From NCBI GenBank assembly GCA_038373885.1, contig JAWZYV010012389.1:310001-374000 (forward strand): a stretch of DNA of 64,000 bases. The letters run 5' to 3'. This DNA comes from Cheiracanthium punctorium. Its lineage: Eukaryota; Arthropoda; Arachnida; Araneae; Cheiracanthiidae. The notes below the pieces were generated by a model. That model was not told the DNA's origin. It made no database searches and saw only the letters and a list, made by a program, of their open reading frames with translations. A program made the translations under genes and the position numbers. Shown here in pieces: positions 45,402 to 58,207 of the stretch (position 1 is its first letter; the number at the start of each line of letters is the position of its first letter).

Positions 45402-47424
45402 CCAAGTTTCTTTTACAAATGTTTTTTTCCTTCCTAATCAAAACATCCACTCCTTCATTTTCATTATTATACATAGTTCCGTTATTTTGCGATTACAGAA
45501 CTCAAATTTTTTAGTTTTTTTTTTTGTTTAAATAGAGAATAATGACTGTCTTGCACAATATTTGTAAAAGTGTAAATCGTATTAGTGAAAAAAATTTGGT
45601 GTTTTAAGATACAAATTCCCCACCACAGTTGAATTTTTCACGCATGAGGAAAGAAGTAAACTCATTAAGACAATTTGAATATACTTGTTCATACTTTACT
45701 AACTTTACGCTTTCGTTGTAAAGTTGACATTTTTACCAATTTTATGCGAAACTTCCATTTTTTATGCTTTTTAATGATTTTTCGAAGTTTTTTATTTTAA
45801 TAAAGTATGCCCCATATTTCGTTGTAAAATTAAAATCTCTTAAAATTTATTATTAATGTGATTTTTCTGCAGTTTTGTTATTTTTAAGATTACTGAATTG
45901 CCAACCGCATCTCTTATTTAAAGTTGAAATAAAAATAAAATTTATTCTTATTTCATATTTAAATTATTTTTAACCACTTTTTAAAATGTAAAATAGTAAA
46001 GAAAAAGTTTCATTGAAGATCCCAGGTTCAAATATGAACGAAAATTATACCAAATGATAGTAATGATAATGAAATTGAAACAAAGGTTGTTTTTTGATTA
46101 GGAAAAGTAAAATATTTGTGAAAGCCAACGACTTGACATGTTTATATATTTTTTTAATTCTTCCTTTTCAGGTGTAAGTTTAGAGTACTTTTTATGTATT
46201 ACATAATTGCTTTTCCCCCCTTTCCCTAATGTCTTTCAAATCATATAAATTTTGTGTGCAGTGTGATTTTTTTTTCTTTTTTTGTTTAAGAAATATATAT
46301 TAAGTGTGTGTTGTGTAAATTTTAATATTTTATACTATTTAAACTAAGCAAATAGACTTAAAAGACTTTCATGTGTTTATTTCATGGGAAAACATTAAAA
46401 TACTGTTCGTATGCTATTTATAAAAATCATTTAAAATGTCATTTACATGTTATTTAGCAGAAATCATCAAAAAGTTGTATATTAAACTGACAATAGTTCA
46501 ATTGTCAATTGCGTGTTGTTTTACACCTTGGGGAATTTTCAAAAGTTGGCAAGTATATATCTTCAGAACTTGAGAAAAGTATATCAGTTACCCGCTTTCC
46601 CTACACACACACACACAAAAAAGAAAAAAAAAAAAGTTTTAGTTTTTGGAAACGAGTAATTTTTTTTTTCTTCTTTCATTCCCTTTTAAATTCAATGTTT
46701 TGCTTATTTTCTAAATTTTCTTTTTTAAAATCAATTACTTGGATTCTACTTAAAAATTATAATTATTGGTGATCTCCATGTTTTATAGCTAATAACTTCA
46801 ATATTTTTGCATCCTTTTGGTAAATGAATATTTACCCTTAAGTATTTTTTATTTATATCACTAAAATCACTTATCTACACAAACACATATTTTGAATTAA
46901 TATAAATTTCATGATTTTTTAATGCATCTGAAAGTTTGTATGCAAACTAAAAAGCTATTGCATCCCACTGATTCTGTGATTTTTGAAAGGATACAGATTT
47001 GGATTAGACTGATTTTGCACGGCTAAAAAGAGAAAAAAAAAGAAAAATGATTTTATTTTAAATATTCTTTTTTTAATGCAGTTTTTAATGTTTGACTCTA
47101 AATTAAAATTGGACATTTTTGGTAATTAAACTCAAAAGCTCGAGTACTCAAAGTGTTATTACAGTGTGTACATTGCAATTGAAGTAAAGGAATTTTATTT
47201 TAAATAAATGATTTAAAATAAATTTTTTAATCAAGATGTTTTTTATATAAATCTTAAAAGAAATAAATTTGTTTAAAATATTTTCAATTTTACTATTGTT
47301 GGCGATTAATTACTTTTTAAAGTATTACATATTATCATAATCTTTAGGTAATACTTTATATTGTTTTCTTTTCTTCAGTAACTCGCGCAACTTAATGTTA
47401 CTATACAAAAATATTTACTAATAT
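45402..47424. other. AT-rich interior of the 44063-47916 element
   Basis: No gene recognised. The frame at 46509-46772 is low complexity. Confidence 0.4.
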
Positions 47425-48805
47425 ATATTAATAGTGTTAAATTTAAAAGTATAACTTTCCTTCATTCTATCGGCATGATGCTGGAGTATAGAAAATATTT
47501 TAAATCTCAACATTTTCCTCAACCCATATGAAAATTTCCCCAAAATTTCATGATATGTTATAGACTTGCATAAGTTCTGTATTACCATAAATGTAAAAAG
47601 ATCTGCAATGTACAAGCTACATGCATGTTTACTAAATAGCAATTGGTACAAGTTAACAGAAAGCAAACGGCTGATCGGTGAAAATGTTGAAAAAAAATCA
47701 CTTTAAAAATGATAAGGGGAAAGAAAAACTCAGAGAATTTTGTAAATCATTGTTATAATTGAAATCAGTTGTATATTTTTCTGCAAAAATTCCCCCCGAT
47801 CCTAGATCACCGGATCGCACATATTCTGCATCCGGGGCACAATGTATTTTTGATATTAGGATTTTGTATTTGCTATGGTCAAGAAATCAAGTTTACTTTA
47901 TGTGGTAGACACCCTGATAGACAAATTTTGAACTGGAATGTTACACAGTTAATTTAAAAACTTAAAAAAACAAATGATGATTAATTTAATTTTTTGTTTT
48001 CAACTAAAAAATATTTATGATAACTATATTATAAATACGGCATGTATTTTATAGTCGCAGATGAAAATGCTAAACATTAATAATAAACCTAGGACCGAAG
48101 CTTAGAGCATACCCATTTACCCATTATAAAGTGGAATTTATTTTTAAGTCAAATATTTTTTGTACTTTAACTACTTTAAGTATTGGTTTTTTTTTTCTCT
48201 CTCTTGTAGTTTTTTTCATTCTGTTTAAAATATAGAATAATGTGTGTGTGTGTGTATATACCTAATTACTCATTATTAGTAGTCCTAAACTTATTGACAG
48301 TTTTTGAATAAGCACAAAAATTAGACTAAACCGAAAGTTTACTTTTACTATTAAACTGCTTAGTTTTGCAGTTCTAAACGTGAAATTTATGAATATATTT
48401 AAATATTTATAAATATATGTTCTTGAAGGAATGCTAAATTTTTGGTTCATTTTATCCAAGTAAAGAATTTTTCTGAACTTTGTGATGTCAAAGTCATGTT
48501 TCTGATCAAGTTTCCCTTGTTCTGACCTTCAAAAGTACCTGTTAAGTAGTCAATTTTCATGATTGAAATAAAACATATGCCAGCGGTCCACAAAAAGTAA
48601 TTCGACGTAATTAAGTACCAGTGAAAAATTATCAATATAAAACTGCAGTTGCTGGGTTATACTTAGAGGTATGTTGATGTTTATTTAGTGTTAATCATGA
48701 AAAGTGAAACGTAGTACAAAAATTATTGCGATAAAAAATGTTCTTTAAGATGAACAAATCTATAAACATAAAAATTATTTTAAAATTTTAATACTCCTTT
48801 TGTAG

Positions 48806-48981
48806 CAGGCCCTGACTATCGGACGGACACTTGGTGCACGTGCCCTGGGCACACATGGAGAAATAAGCCAAAAAATTGAGTTTAACACGATATACAGGGG
48901 CACAAAAATTAAGCCAGCCAAAGGACACAAAATCTGAAAAGTGCCCTGGACAGAAAAGTGTTATAGTGAAAGTCAGGCCCT
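48806..48981. mobile_element. Short repeat with CAGGSCCTGACT ends
   Basis: Left CAGGCCCTGACTAT and right AGTCAGGCCCTG are inverted ends of a ~176-bp sequence containing GTGCCCTGG twice. Flanks TTTTGTAG/GTTTTTAG are only partly alike. Confidence 0.5.
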
Positions 48982-49663
48982 GGTTTTTAGACATAAACTA
49001 GATATAAAAGGAATTAAAACATTTTAAAATAATTAGTAATAATGTAAAGGAGTTAGAGTTAGTGATTTTTTTTTTTTTTTTTAGGAGGGGGGGCCTCAAA
49101 ATTGAGTTGCGCCTCGGGCCTCTCAAGAGTAAAATCCGCCACTGGGGGGAGAATATAGGTATTCCCACTGATTCTGCGCTTTCTGGGGGCCTGAGAGTAA
49201 AATTTCAAATGTTTTCTGTAAAGGTAAAATTTGTGAAACATTTCTTCCGGGGAAGGATGAGTGCTGAGTGCCTGTCTCAGACAACCAGTCCCCCCTCCCC
49301 TATACTCCAGTTCAGCTTAACCTGACAGTACGGGGAAGGCTATGCCTTGTGTCCTTCCGACCTTACAATATAGTTCGTCCGTATATGTACTACTATTTAT
49401 GTTAAATTCGTCGGTAAAGGGGAAAAAACATGTTTATATAATGAAAGCGTGCTAAATAATTTAATATTTCGCCTTTATTTAAATGAAAATGTGTTTATTT
49501 TGTCAACGCTTTGCTATCCAATAGCGTCAAAGCAAGTTTTGGCGAAATTTTTAAGGAGCGAAGATCGTAGCAACCCTCCCCCACGCCAGAACGGGAAAAT
49601 CCATTACATTCTCCGTTCTTGACTTCTTTTCTTCCTTATCTCCACTTTCGTACGTCCGTAATA

Positions 49664-51066
49664 ATGGCTACTGCCCCTGTATCGGACGATTATATTACGT
49701 TCCAACCGCATAAGGCTGGAAAACCGCTTAGAAGTTCCGCTAAGGTTATTGTCATGAATGTTTTCTGCAAGTTACGTAAGGAGCATCCCGAAAAATCTGA
49801 AAACGATATCATAGATATTGTTTCCTTTTACACTGGTGTTTCTCCTTCCAGTGTATACAGGATGAAAGCTGAGTTGAAAGAGAAAGGGAAATTTTCAACT
49901 CCAGGAAAAAAACGCCCACGAAGAGTTGGGATGCATACCCGAGTTAAAAATTACGACGAATTTACATTATCTGCCATACGGAGAAAACTGCACAAATTTT
50001 TTTTTAGGAATGAAATTCCTACCATACAAAAAGTTTTTGTTGCAGTTAATGAAGATAATGATTTGCCAGATGTCAGCCTGAGCACAATAAGACGCATAAT
50101 GATGGATTTGGGTTTCGTTTATGCGAAACGAAAACGGGAGTCTGTGCTCATAGAACGCGATGACATTCAGTGTTGGCGTCATCGCTATTTGCGAGAAATC
50201 AAACGTTTTCGCACAGAAAATCGATCCATCGTATACACCGACGAAACTTTGGTGAATTTTGGCCATACAAAAACAAATGTGTGGGTCGATTCCACTGTTA
50301 AGTCAGCGAAGCAGGTGTTTTTGGCCGGGCTCTCACTGGGTTTAAAAGCTCCATCCGGAAAAGGGTCCCGAAATATCCTTGTTCATGCTGGAAATGAAGA
50401 TGGTTTTATAGCTGGTGCTTGTGATGTTTTCTTAGCTTCCAAAAAGAAAGGCGATTACCACGGTGAGATGAATGGAGAGTATTATGAAGACTGGTTCATC
50501 AACAAATTACTCCCCAACATTAAGACGAATAGTATGATTGTGATGGATAACGCTTCATACCACAGCGTGTTGGTCGAAAGTATTCCATCAACATCTACAC
50601 GGAAAGCCGACATTCAAGCTTGGTTGACAACCAAAAACATTTCGTGGAGTTGCGATATGTTGAAGGAGAACTTCTGCAATTAGTAAATGATGTCCGTAAG
50701 AATTACGGAACATATCGCATAGACAAAGTAGCAGCTGACCAAGGCCACACTGTCCTTCGCTTACCTCCTTATCACTGTGAACTCAATCCTATTGAGTTGA
50801 TTTGGAGTCAGATAAAAGGTTATGTTGCTGCTGAAAACCGAACATTTAAAAGGGACGAAGTGACAAAATTGATACTTGAAGGTATCAATAGAGTCAGCAA
50901 CGATGCTTGGAGGAATAGTGTCAATCATGTAAAAAAAATAGAAACCCAAATATGGGAACTGGATGCCCTTACGGAAAATATTATCGAACCTGTAGTTTTT
51001 ACAGTTTTAATTCTTTTTTTTTTTTTTTTTTTTTTTTTTAAGGCTCTTTTGAGGGCCATACAATAA
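49664..51066 (+). pseudogene. DD82E mariner-superfamily transposase, one frameshift
   Basis: The chosen start is ATG at 49664 (MATAPVSDDY, A at -3); no ATG lies further upstream in this frame. The N-terminus has helix-turn-helix segments (NDIIDIVSFYTGVSPSSVYR and LSTIRRIMMDLGFVYAKRKR). The catalytic core shows the first Asp in YTDET (codon 50240), with FGHTKTNVWVD after it, the second Asp in VMDNASYHS (50546) and the third acidic residue in PPYHCELNPIELIW (Glu codon 50794). The reading frame changes by one base near 50664-50669: the first frame stops at 50683 while the second carries ELLQLVNDVRKNY onward. Allowing for that shift, 82 residues separate the second Asp and the Glu, the spacing of the DD82E group (reported as Sailor, from memory). 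All three catalytic residues survive. The C-terminus runs into a T-run at 51013-51039. Apart from the shift it looks recently active. Confidence 0.92.
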
Positions 51067-51147
51067 AAATATCAGAAACAACAATAAACTCTTACCCCTA
51101 TCCTCCACACCATATACGCACGCCTAGGGTTGCTCCTAAGGAGAATG

Positions 51148-51312
51148 GGGGAAGCCCAGTGTTGTAACGGTTTTTGCACTGCGGATCCGTGCCACATGCC
51201 CGGGATTCAAATCCCGGGCTGGGCCAGGTTGACTCAGCCTTTCATCCCTTGAGTGGGTCGATAAAATGAGAACCAAGCTTGCTTGGGAGGTAAACACTGC
51301 GGGCTTCGCCTC
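51148..51312 (+). repeat. tRNA-derived SINE
   Basis: A tRNA-like head with a strong B box region (GGGATTCAAATCCCGGGC), then GTCGATAAAATGAGAACCAA and GCTTGGGAGGTAAACACTGC, a tail type common in arthropod SINEs. Confidence 0.75.
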
Positions 51313-51315
51313 AGG

Positions 51316-51762
51316 GCAGGGCCCGATTATCACCAACAGGGGCCCGGGCATTAATGTATTTGGGGGCCCCCATCCATGAAATTTGTTTTCTTTTTCATAA
51401 AATGTTGACATAAAAAAGAATATTTCATAACAACATTTGAAATTTGGGTCCCTTTCAAACCGGGGGCCCTGAGCAAAGTCCCGATTTGCCCTTGCTATAA
51501 TAAGGCTCTGCATTCGGGCCCTATCCCTTCCTTTTAATTATTACAATTTTTTTTTAAATTTTGATGCCTTACATTATATTACATAAACATATAAATCAGG
51601 ACTAAAACATATTCATTGTTGTTTTACTATGTTTATAAGACAAAAAACTAAACTGAATTTTCATGAAATAATATTTTATGAAATATTTGTAAATTTTTTA
51701 ATTAAAATATTAAAACAAAAAAAAACGGCCGTGGCCCAGTTGGCCCGTACGTTAATCAGGCC
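51316..51762. mobile_element. CAGGGCCCGATTA-ended repeat
   Basis: Left CAGGGCCCGATTATC and right GTTAATCAGGCCCTTT are inverted. GGGGCCC-rich text lies inside the left end. No clear target duplication. Confidence 0.5.
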
Positions 51763-52540
51763 CTTTTCTTTACCCCTTCCCACCCATCCTTCGTAGTCAT
51801 TTTACAGAAGATAATTCTTCTTTTAAAATAGTCATCGTTCCGTGACTCCCCTCCCCCATTGCCGACAGTGACATCTACTCGGGGTTAGTTTTAACTTCGG
51901 GGGTAACTTTAAACTCGGGGCGTTGAAAAATGTAAGAGCCCTATGATCATCTTTGAAAGGAACAAAAAAGTTCAAGCAGTGTAGGGGTCGGTGCAGACGA
52001 AAACTGGGTCCGTTTTGCGGCCCTTTCACAACACAATCAATTGAAACGGCCCTTCATTCGCATTTTACCCTGTATTTTAATCTGTTTTATCAATTATTTT
52101 AATAAAAAAACTGACTTATTAAAAATTGGCATGAAAATTCACAAAAATGGGATCCTACAAAAACTTTCTGGATCGGCCCCTGAGTTGTATATGTAAAACG
52201 ATGAGAAGGGGATATCAGGATTAACCTGTTCACTCCCATCGTTTGCAAAGATACGATGAAGATTCTCTTCAGTGCCCAGCATTATTTCTCATCCTGCTGT
52301 CTTTGAATGCAGTCAGTTGGTATGTGAAGATCTGTTTTGAGAAACAACACTGGCAAAGAATTAAAAAAATTACCGTTGTGTTTTTATAACGATGAGAGCG
52401 AGCAAGTTCGACTGGGTTTCAAAATTTAAAAAGAATGACCAGCACCTATGAAAATCCTGAGCACGCGTTTAATAGTATTTTGATAATGTGAAAAAGAATG
52501 CCCTAGAAGATTAGATAAACTTCTTTTAAAATTTTAACCA

Positions 52541-52714
52541 GGTATGGGCAATCTTTGGTAAGTTTCGGGCCAGATTTTAGGGTGTTAGCGAAGTCGCGGG
52601 CCGTATAATTGTGATTTATATGAGATTTTCAATGGTTTATAAGCGTTCTGATATGTTCCGCTGGCCGGATCAAAAGCCCGCCTCTTCTGCCTGCGGGCCG
52701 GAGGTTGCCCATAT
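52541..52714. mobile_element. Small hAT-type repeat (GGGCAA..TTGCCC ends)
   Basis: CAGGTATGGGCAATCTTTGG at the left and GGAGGTTGCCCATATGTG at the right, with GCGGGCCG inside both ends. TTTTAA flanks each side. This is the familiar CAGG.RTGGGCAA hAT end type. Confidence 0.7.
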
Positions 52715-53460
52715 GTGTTTTAAAGTCTAATTTATGATACACGTAATTTAGTTACCAGAACACTGCCTTTTCATCTTAGTGAGATAGGGGCAGGGTCGAC
52801 CATTTTCAATTCCTCTTAATTTTTCTTTTCTCATCACAATGCAGTGCTTTGAACGCCTTATTTGTCTTGAGAAGCATATTTTACTGGCACATCGATGCAG
52901 AAGATGCCTGTTTCAATATTGCCACATTCCGGGGAAAGAAAGGAAAAAAAATTCAGAGTTTCACAATCCAGTCATTTAAATTAGAGGATTTTCTTACGTT
53001 CTTTGTTTTTCTTTCTCACTTTCTTTTTTGACTGGACTTGCACTGCAATAGAAAACGCCGAAAAAAATAGCAATTGTTTAAACTATTTTATATTTAAAAA
53101 AAGAATATGCATATTAACCCGTAAGAACACGCGTCCCAGTCACAATTTTTCCTTTGAAAAAGGGGAGACATTTCTCAGAACAATTCTGGCCTCCTCGTAC
53201 CTTTCACGGGGAAGGTCAAGAAGGGGTGGTTGAAGGAATGCCGTTCCTTTCTTATCACCCCTAGAGAGTAAATACTCCCACACACGTACGTACTAGAGCA
53301 GCATTAGTACGAAGGACGGGCGATAGATCGCCAAATAGGGCAATTAGTCAAAGAGTACAAGGGAGGAAGACCAGAAAGGGCGCACGAATACTTGACAAAC
53401 GGCGCAATAAGGCACTCGTACCTTTCCACGCACTGTCAGGTTAAGTTGAACTGGAGTATA

Positions 53461-54783
53461 CAAAATCTTATATGGGTGTCATTTACGGGGCCCTGTGAAC
53501 AGCAACATGATCATTTTAGGGGGGGTCTGATCTCCTCCCTCCCACCCCCCACCCCCCTAAAAAAATTTCTGGCTGCGCTACTGTCAATATATATTCCTTT
53601 TTACTTTAAAAAATCTAGAATTAATATGTCTTATATTAAATCCCACATAAACAATGTGTAATGAATCAGATGTATATTTCTCAGTACTAAAGTAATGCAG
53701 CAACTAATAGAATACAGGATGGTTTCCTGAACCTGAATTCATTCTTGAGATGCATGCTTGTAAGCTGTAAGAGAGAGACATGTCCCATTTTCCTCTTATA
53801 TGGGAAAGGATTTTTTTTTTTTTTGTCACTATACTGATAATTACATATTTTATTCGTATTTAAAAACTTATTCATTAAAGAGATAAATTACTAAGTTATC
53901 CCAGCCTGCATTCTACACCTGTTCATTTCAAAACAAATATTGCAGATAGAATTGGCTCAAGGTATTATTTTTAAAAAGGTTATTATTCTTTATGTAAGTT
54001 GGAAAAATAATTATAAAAAAATTAAACTGGCATATTTATATTTATCTAATATAATGCACTAAGTTATGTAGGTAATATTATATGTATTTAATGTCAAATA
54101 ACAAATGATTTAAATGAAAGAAAGGAAAAATTTTGATAATTTCTAATAAAACCCAAAAAAGCCCACTTCTGTGTGGGTTTTATTGGGTTTGTGGGCGGGT
54201 CCGAAACCCTGGTTTTTTTATCACAAGAGCGGAGCAGAATATAACAATAAGAGAGGAAGACATTTCTCTGAAAAAGAGGAAGCGAGGAGAGGAGTTCTCG
54301 AAAAAACGAGCACTTTCGCTCTCCACAATGTATTGTTTTTTTTTCACTCTTTGGGTTTAAGCGTGATTTCTCAAACTTATTAGTTCAAGTCTGAAGGGCT
54401 TAATAATGCAGAACTTGATACAGTTTCTACTTGAGTATAAGTCTTTTTAAGGCATTCAGTTCCATTTTCTTAGCCAATACTACAACACGTTTGGGAATGT
54501 TCTGCTGCCATATTAAATGGAACTGATATTCAGTAGTAGCAAAAAGAAAAAAAAAGCATAACATTCTAATTTAAAGTCTTTCAATTAGATAAACAAAAAT
54601 GAGCTCACAAATCAAGCTGAATAATTTAGCTTTATATTATTGATTTAACTCTTTAAAATAACTTCGTGTCCAATCAGTATTGGCATGGTTTAAACCAATT
54701 GGTTTATTTAAGAGAATAATTTAAAATTCCAAATACTACAGATAAAATATGTTCTGATATCTCTCTATTCTAAAAAAAAGTAA
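53461..54783. other. Repeat fragments, no gene
   Basis: Includes a right end TTCTGGCTGCGCTACTG (53567-53583) after a C-rich run, and a CCCAAAAAAGCCCAC..GGGTTTTATTGGG piece at 54151-54215 ending CGAAACCCTG, similar to the 37421 fragment. Confidence 0.45.
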
Positions 54784-56192
54784 CGGCCGCAGCCGCCACT
54801 GTCAAGAGCTTGTTTGTCTATCTTCTCCTAAACGGCGGGGATTTGAATTTCGAGAAACATGCTCCCGAATGCGGAAAATGTCGAGGAACCTGATAAGCTG
54901 ACTTAAATTTGGATAATTGAATTATTTTAGAAGATATAAATAAAAAACTCAAAAAATAAAACATAATGGTTACCAGATTTGGTATAAAAGCATTTATTCC
55001 TTTGCAGCAAAGCCATTCCAAGTATGTAGAATCGCGTGAAATTGACAAACATGAAGTAGAATTACACCCATTTTATGCCAAATTAAAGAGTATATGATAT
55101 AAATAACTCATAGTGCGTTACTACACAAAGTTGGCAGTTTTCAAATAGTAAGTTCGCTTAGACAACAGGAGTTAAGAATTAGAGACTATTCGTTTTTCCA
55201 AAACAGGATAACTGATTTTAACAGCGCCATCTTGACATTAGGAATGATTCAGCAAAATGGTATCTTTCCAAGCAAGGTGAATCTTAACTTCGAATTCCAG
55301 AATGCTAGAATCCAGTATCTTGAAAATGAAAAATAATTAAAATGCAGATTATTTTAAAGCCGGTTCGGTCCAGCAGGAGTATTTGCCACCAGTAGACATA
55401 TTTGGTGGCATTAACTATGCCATTATAGCAGTTGTACACTTTGGATATTTGCCAGCGCGGTGAGATGATATAATTCGTGGTGCTAAATACACCAATCTGC
55501 AAAGGATGATGTATATGAAAATATGGATAACGGTTTTGCGGGAACCTTACATGAGCAGTAATCATAATTTGTTAGCATGTGTAAATCGCCAAATAATGAA
55601 AAGTCACCATTGGTGACAAGCTATCCTAGCTGTTCCATAGTTTTTATCAATAAAAACATTTGAAGAACTGTTTTCTTCGAGCTAATTAGTAACTATTCAT
55701 ATACGTAAGTTGCCAAATAATGAAAAATTGCCATGAGTGGCAAATTCGCAAGGTGTCCACTAGGTTTTACATAATTAAAAATACAGCTGAAACAGATGTT
55801 CTGATTTTACTATGCTTTAGCTAGTAATTAATATAACTTTTGAATGGCAACGTTAATTGTCATTGTGTTTCTGAGCAGTACAAATAAGTTTTCCAGCAAT
55901 TATACGGAGTCCACACTCCAGGTGGAGTATAGCTCAGGACCCGTACAACACGGATTCCTATAACAAAATATCTACCGTGCTATGGGCGGTGTCTACTGTA
56001 GTGGGAAGTTTAAATTTTTATGTACCAATGAGCATGCAAGAAGCAAGCAATGTGTAGCTCAGTAATATTCTATTTGATCCAATCTTCGGGCTTCGTCTGT
56101 TGAAATTATGTCCTCTTTACGAATAAGCCTTATTAGGGGCCGAATGCCTCATATGGAAAGCGAGTCTAGGGGGCCTTGGCCCCTAGTCTTTT
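54784..56192 (+). mobile_element. Element X, copy 2 (uninterrupted)
   Basis: Runs from about GGCCGCAGCCGCCACTG (54784) to the GGCCTTGGCCCCTAG end (56192). An ORF at 54966-55097 starts MVTRFGIKAFIPLQQSHSKY and ends KLKSI. 55163-55347 reads RDYSFFQNRITDFNSAILTL, GMIQQNGIFPSKVNLNFEFQ and NARIQYLENEK, then shifts frame into DYFKAGSVQ. It shares its parts, in order, with the broken copy at 26773-31005. The protein is not recognised. This copy shows the pre-insertion state of the 28029-30824 element. Confidence 0.75.
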
Positions 56193-57977
56193 AAAATTAT
56201 CCTTATAAGTATCAGCAATAAGTTTTTATATCAATCTAATAGATACCTTATTGCTTTATCATTATTAAAAATTATTAATTAACCTTAAATTTTAGGCTGC
56301 TTTTAATTTTTTATTTGTTTCTAAAATAGAGGTTTTGTGTTCTAACAACTTATTTTTGAACCTTAAAAAATATCATTTTGAATAACTTATCACCATTATT
56401 ACTAATCAATCTAAGTGCAAGATTCCATGTAAAAAGTAGTAAACAATTAATATTGTATTATATTATACTAGCCGCCTCCGGCGACCAGTTGGTTCGCCAT
56501 CTTAATAAATCTTGTTTGGAGAGAATCCTGTTCCTCACTGGCTTCCTTGGCACTGAAATCTCTCAGATTCTGAATGGAATTTAAAATTAAGATGGTTACA
56601 ATAGGAGCGGGCCCTAGGGTAAAGTGGCGTCCCTTGCTAATGCAAAAAAGACACCCCTTTTATGCTCTTAGTTTTTGAATTTGAAATGACGGCCCTTCGA
56701 AGCCGGTGTCCCGATGCAATGCTTACTGTATCGGGCCGCCCCTGGTTACAAAAATAAGATGGTTAAATGATAAAAACCTACAAAAAGGTACAAATTATTT
56801 TCGTCCTATATTAATTCTGAAGAGCTTTTGGATATTGGCCTTTATCAAAAATGGAAAGGAAAAAAACTAAGAAAAGTGTCTATTAAAATACTTTCAGCTT
56901 TTAAATACGCACTAAAGTGCTGTGTATTAAAAGTGCATTATAATACATGGTTCTTTCCTTATTCCACTAAGTTGGAAAGTATATCATTATTGATGAGTGT
57001 GATTAAACACAATTAAAATTGATATTTCTAACATCCTTTTTCTGGATGTAATACATTAGAAATGGATGAGAAAAAGATGCGTGGAAAAATGCATAATTCG
57101 AACTGAAAGAAAGTTTAAAAACTCATTCAGGTGTATTCATAATTCAAGTAGAAGAAGCAGACGATAAGTAGCTCTTGGCGCTAGAATCACATCTTCTCAA
57201 AATCGCATATCAACCATTTTATTTGTTGCCAAATTAAAAAGTTGCACGTTTTAGTTTTGGAAAATTTTGAAATCCTATTTTTCTTTTGAGTATAAAATTC
57301 CTGCTCTGATTTCACATGCACACGATACTTTAATTTAAAAAATAACCTTACAAATAATTTAATCTTAAAAAAAATCGTTATTCTTTTATTTTTACTTCAA
57401 GAGTCCAAATAGTTACTTCAAGAGTATTTTTACCTCAAGAAGTTGCTAAATATGGCAACCAAGATATGCTCAAACCTCACTCTTTCCACTGCGGGGGTTA
57501 CATTTGCAGACTTGCCAACTTTTATGCATTTCGGCTGCTGTTTACGCTTTTACGCATACAGTGCCTTTTTTTATGCATTTCCGGATATTTTCTTCCTAAC
57601 TTGTGTTTATTTCTTTAAAACTGAAATTGATATTAAAAAGAAATGTATTAGGTTTTAAATTGAAGTTCTATGCTTGGGCCTTTTTGCCTTTTCAATATGG
57701 ATCTAAGTGCACATCATCGGCACCATGATACACATCCCACATCCATGTTGACACAATGCGCATCAAAATATTCTTCTTAGTTGCCACTGAGGCAAAGAAA
57801 AAAAAATATTTTTGCAGATGGCACGCCGATTTTTCTTAATTGGTTTACCCAGTCATGACGTAATAGAGTAGAGCGAATGGGAGAATCGCTTACTAAGGAG
57901 TATGTCTTTCTCCTGTGACTTGTGTGTCTCACGTGGTGTTCTTTCGTTATCAGCCATCAGCGCGCGCGCGCCCTGTG
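56193..57977. other. Non-coding stretch with an interspersed-repeat start
   Basis: ACTAGCCGCCTCCGGCGACC at 56468 is a repeat start related to the one at 17237. GGGCCCTAGGGTAAAGTGGC and CGGGCCGCCCCTGG near 56610-56745 look like ends of another small element. No gene recognised. Confidence 0.45.
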
Positions 57978-58207
57978 GTTAAGACTAGAGATGGGCGGTT
58001 CGACTCATTTTACTGATTCGAATCTCGACTCACTCACTACTTCGATGATTCGAATCAGTGATTCGAATCTTGAATCAATAAAACAACTAAAGAAATTTTC
58101 CCTCTCTCTGCGCCGAAAGCCGTACTATTTAAACACCCTTCACCCATTCATCGGGTTTCTTCTCCGCTGAGTTCTCGGGCAGTTAGCATCTCTCTCTCCT
58201 TGCTCCA

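Larger units (their letters stand above)
44063..47916 (+). mobile_element. CAGGGTGTCTACCA element, long copy
   Basis: CAGGGTGTCTACCATCATGC at the left and GTGGTAGACACCCTG at the right, flanked by ATAGA on both sides (44058-44062, 47917-47921), a 5-bp duplication. Both ends match 23714-24508. The middle includes 44258-45240, shared with the interior of 4830-7662. No intact transposase frame is recognised. Confidence 0.8.
42469..49144. mobile_element. hAT-type element, CAGTGGCGGATTT ends, expanded by insertions
   Basis: The left end CAGTGGCGGATTTCCC (42469) and right end GTAAAATCCGCCACTG (to 49144) form a terminal inverted repeat followed by GCGC/GGCCTC-rich text on both sides. Flanking duplication GGGCGAGA (42461-42468) versus GGGGGAGA (49145-49152), 7 of 8. 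The 6.7 kb contain the SINE 43195-43432, the element 44063-47916 and the repeat 48806-48981. No transposase is visible, so the original element was probably short and non-autonomous, or is internally gutted. Confidence 0.75.
49301..53460 (+). mobile_element. IS630-Tc1-mariner element, DD82E type, with nested insertions
   Basis: Terminal inverted repeats at 49301-49340 and 53421-53460 match over about 40 bases with few differences (TATACTCCAGTTCAGCTTAA versus one change on the other side). Each begins with TA, the expected target dinucleotide. The transposase pseudogene lies at 49664-51066. The 3' half contains a SINE (51148-51312), a CAGGGCCCGATTA-ended repeat (51316-51762) and a small hAT-type repeat (52541-52714), which explains the 4.2-kb length. 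Confidence 0.9.

Noticed and set aside
51136..51513. 125-aa minus-strand ORF
   Set aside because: It spans a SINE and part of a CAGGGCCCGATTA-ended repeat. It is a chance frame.
57922..58170. 82-aa ORF MCLTWCSF... as a gene
   Set aside because: It crosses the left boundary of a hAT-type element and its target duplication.
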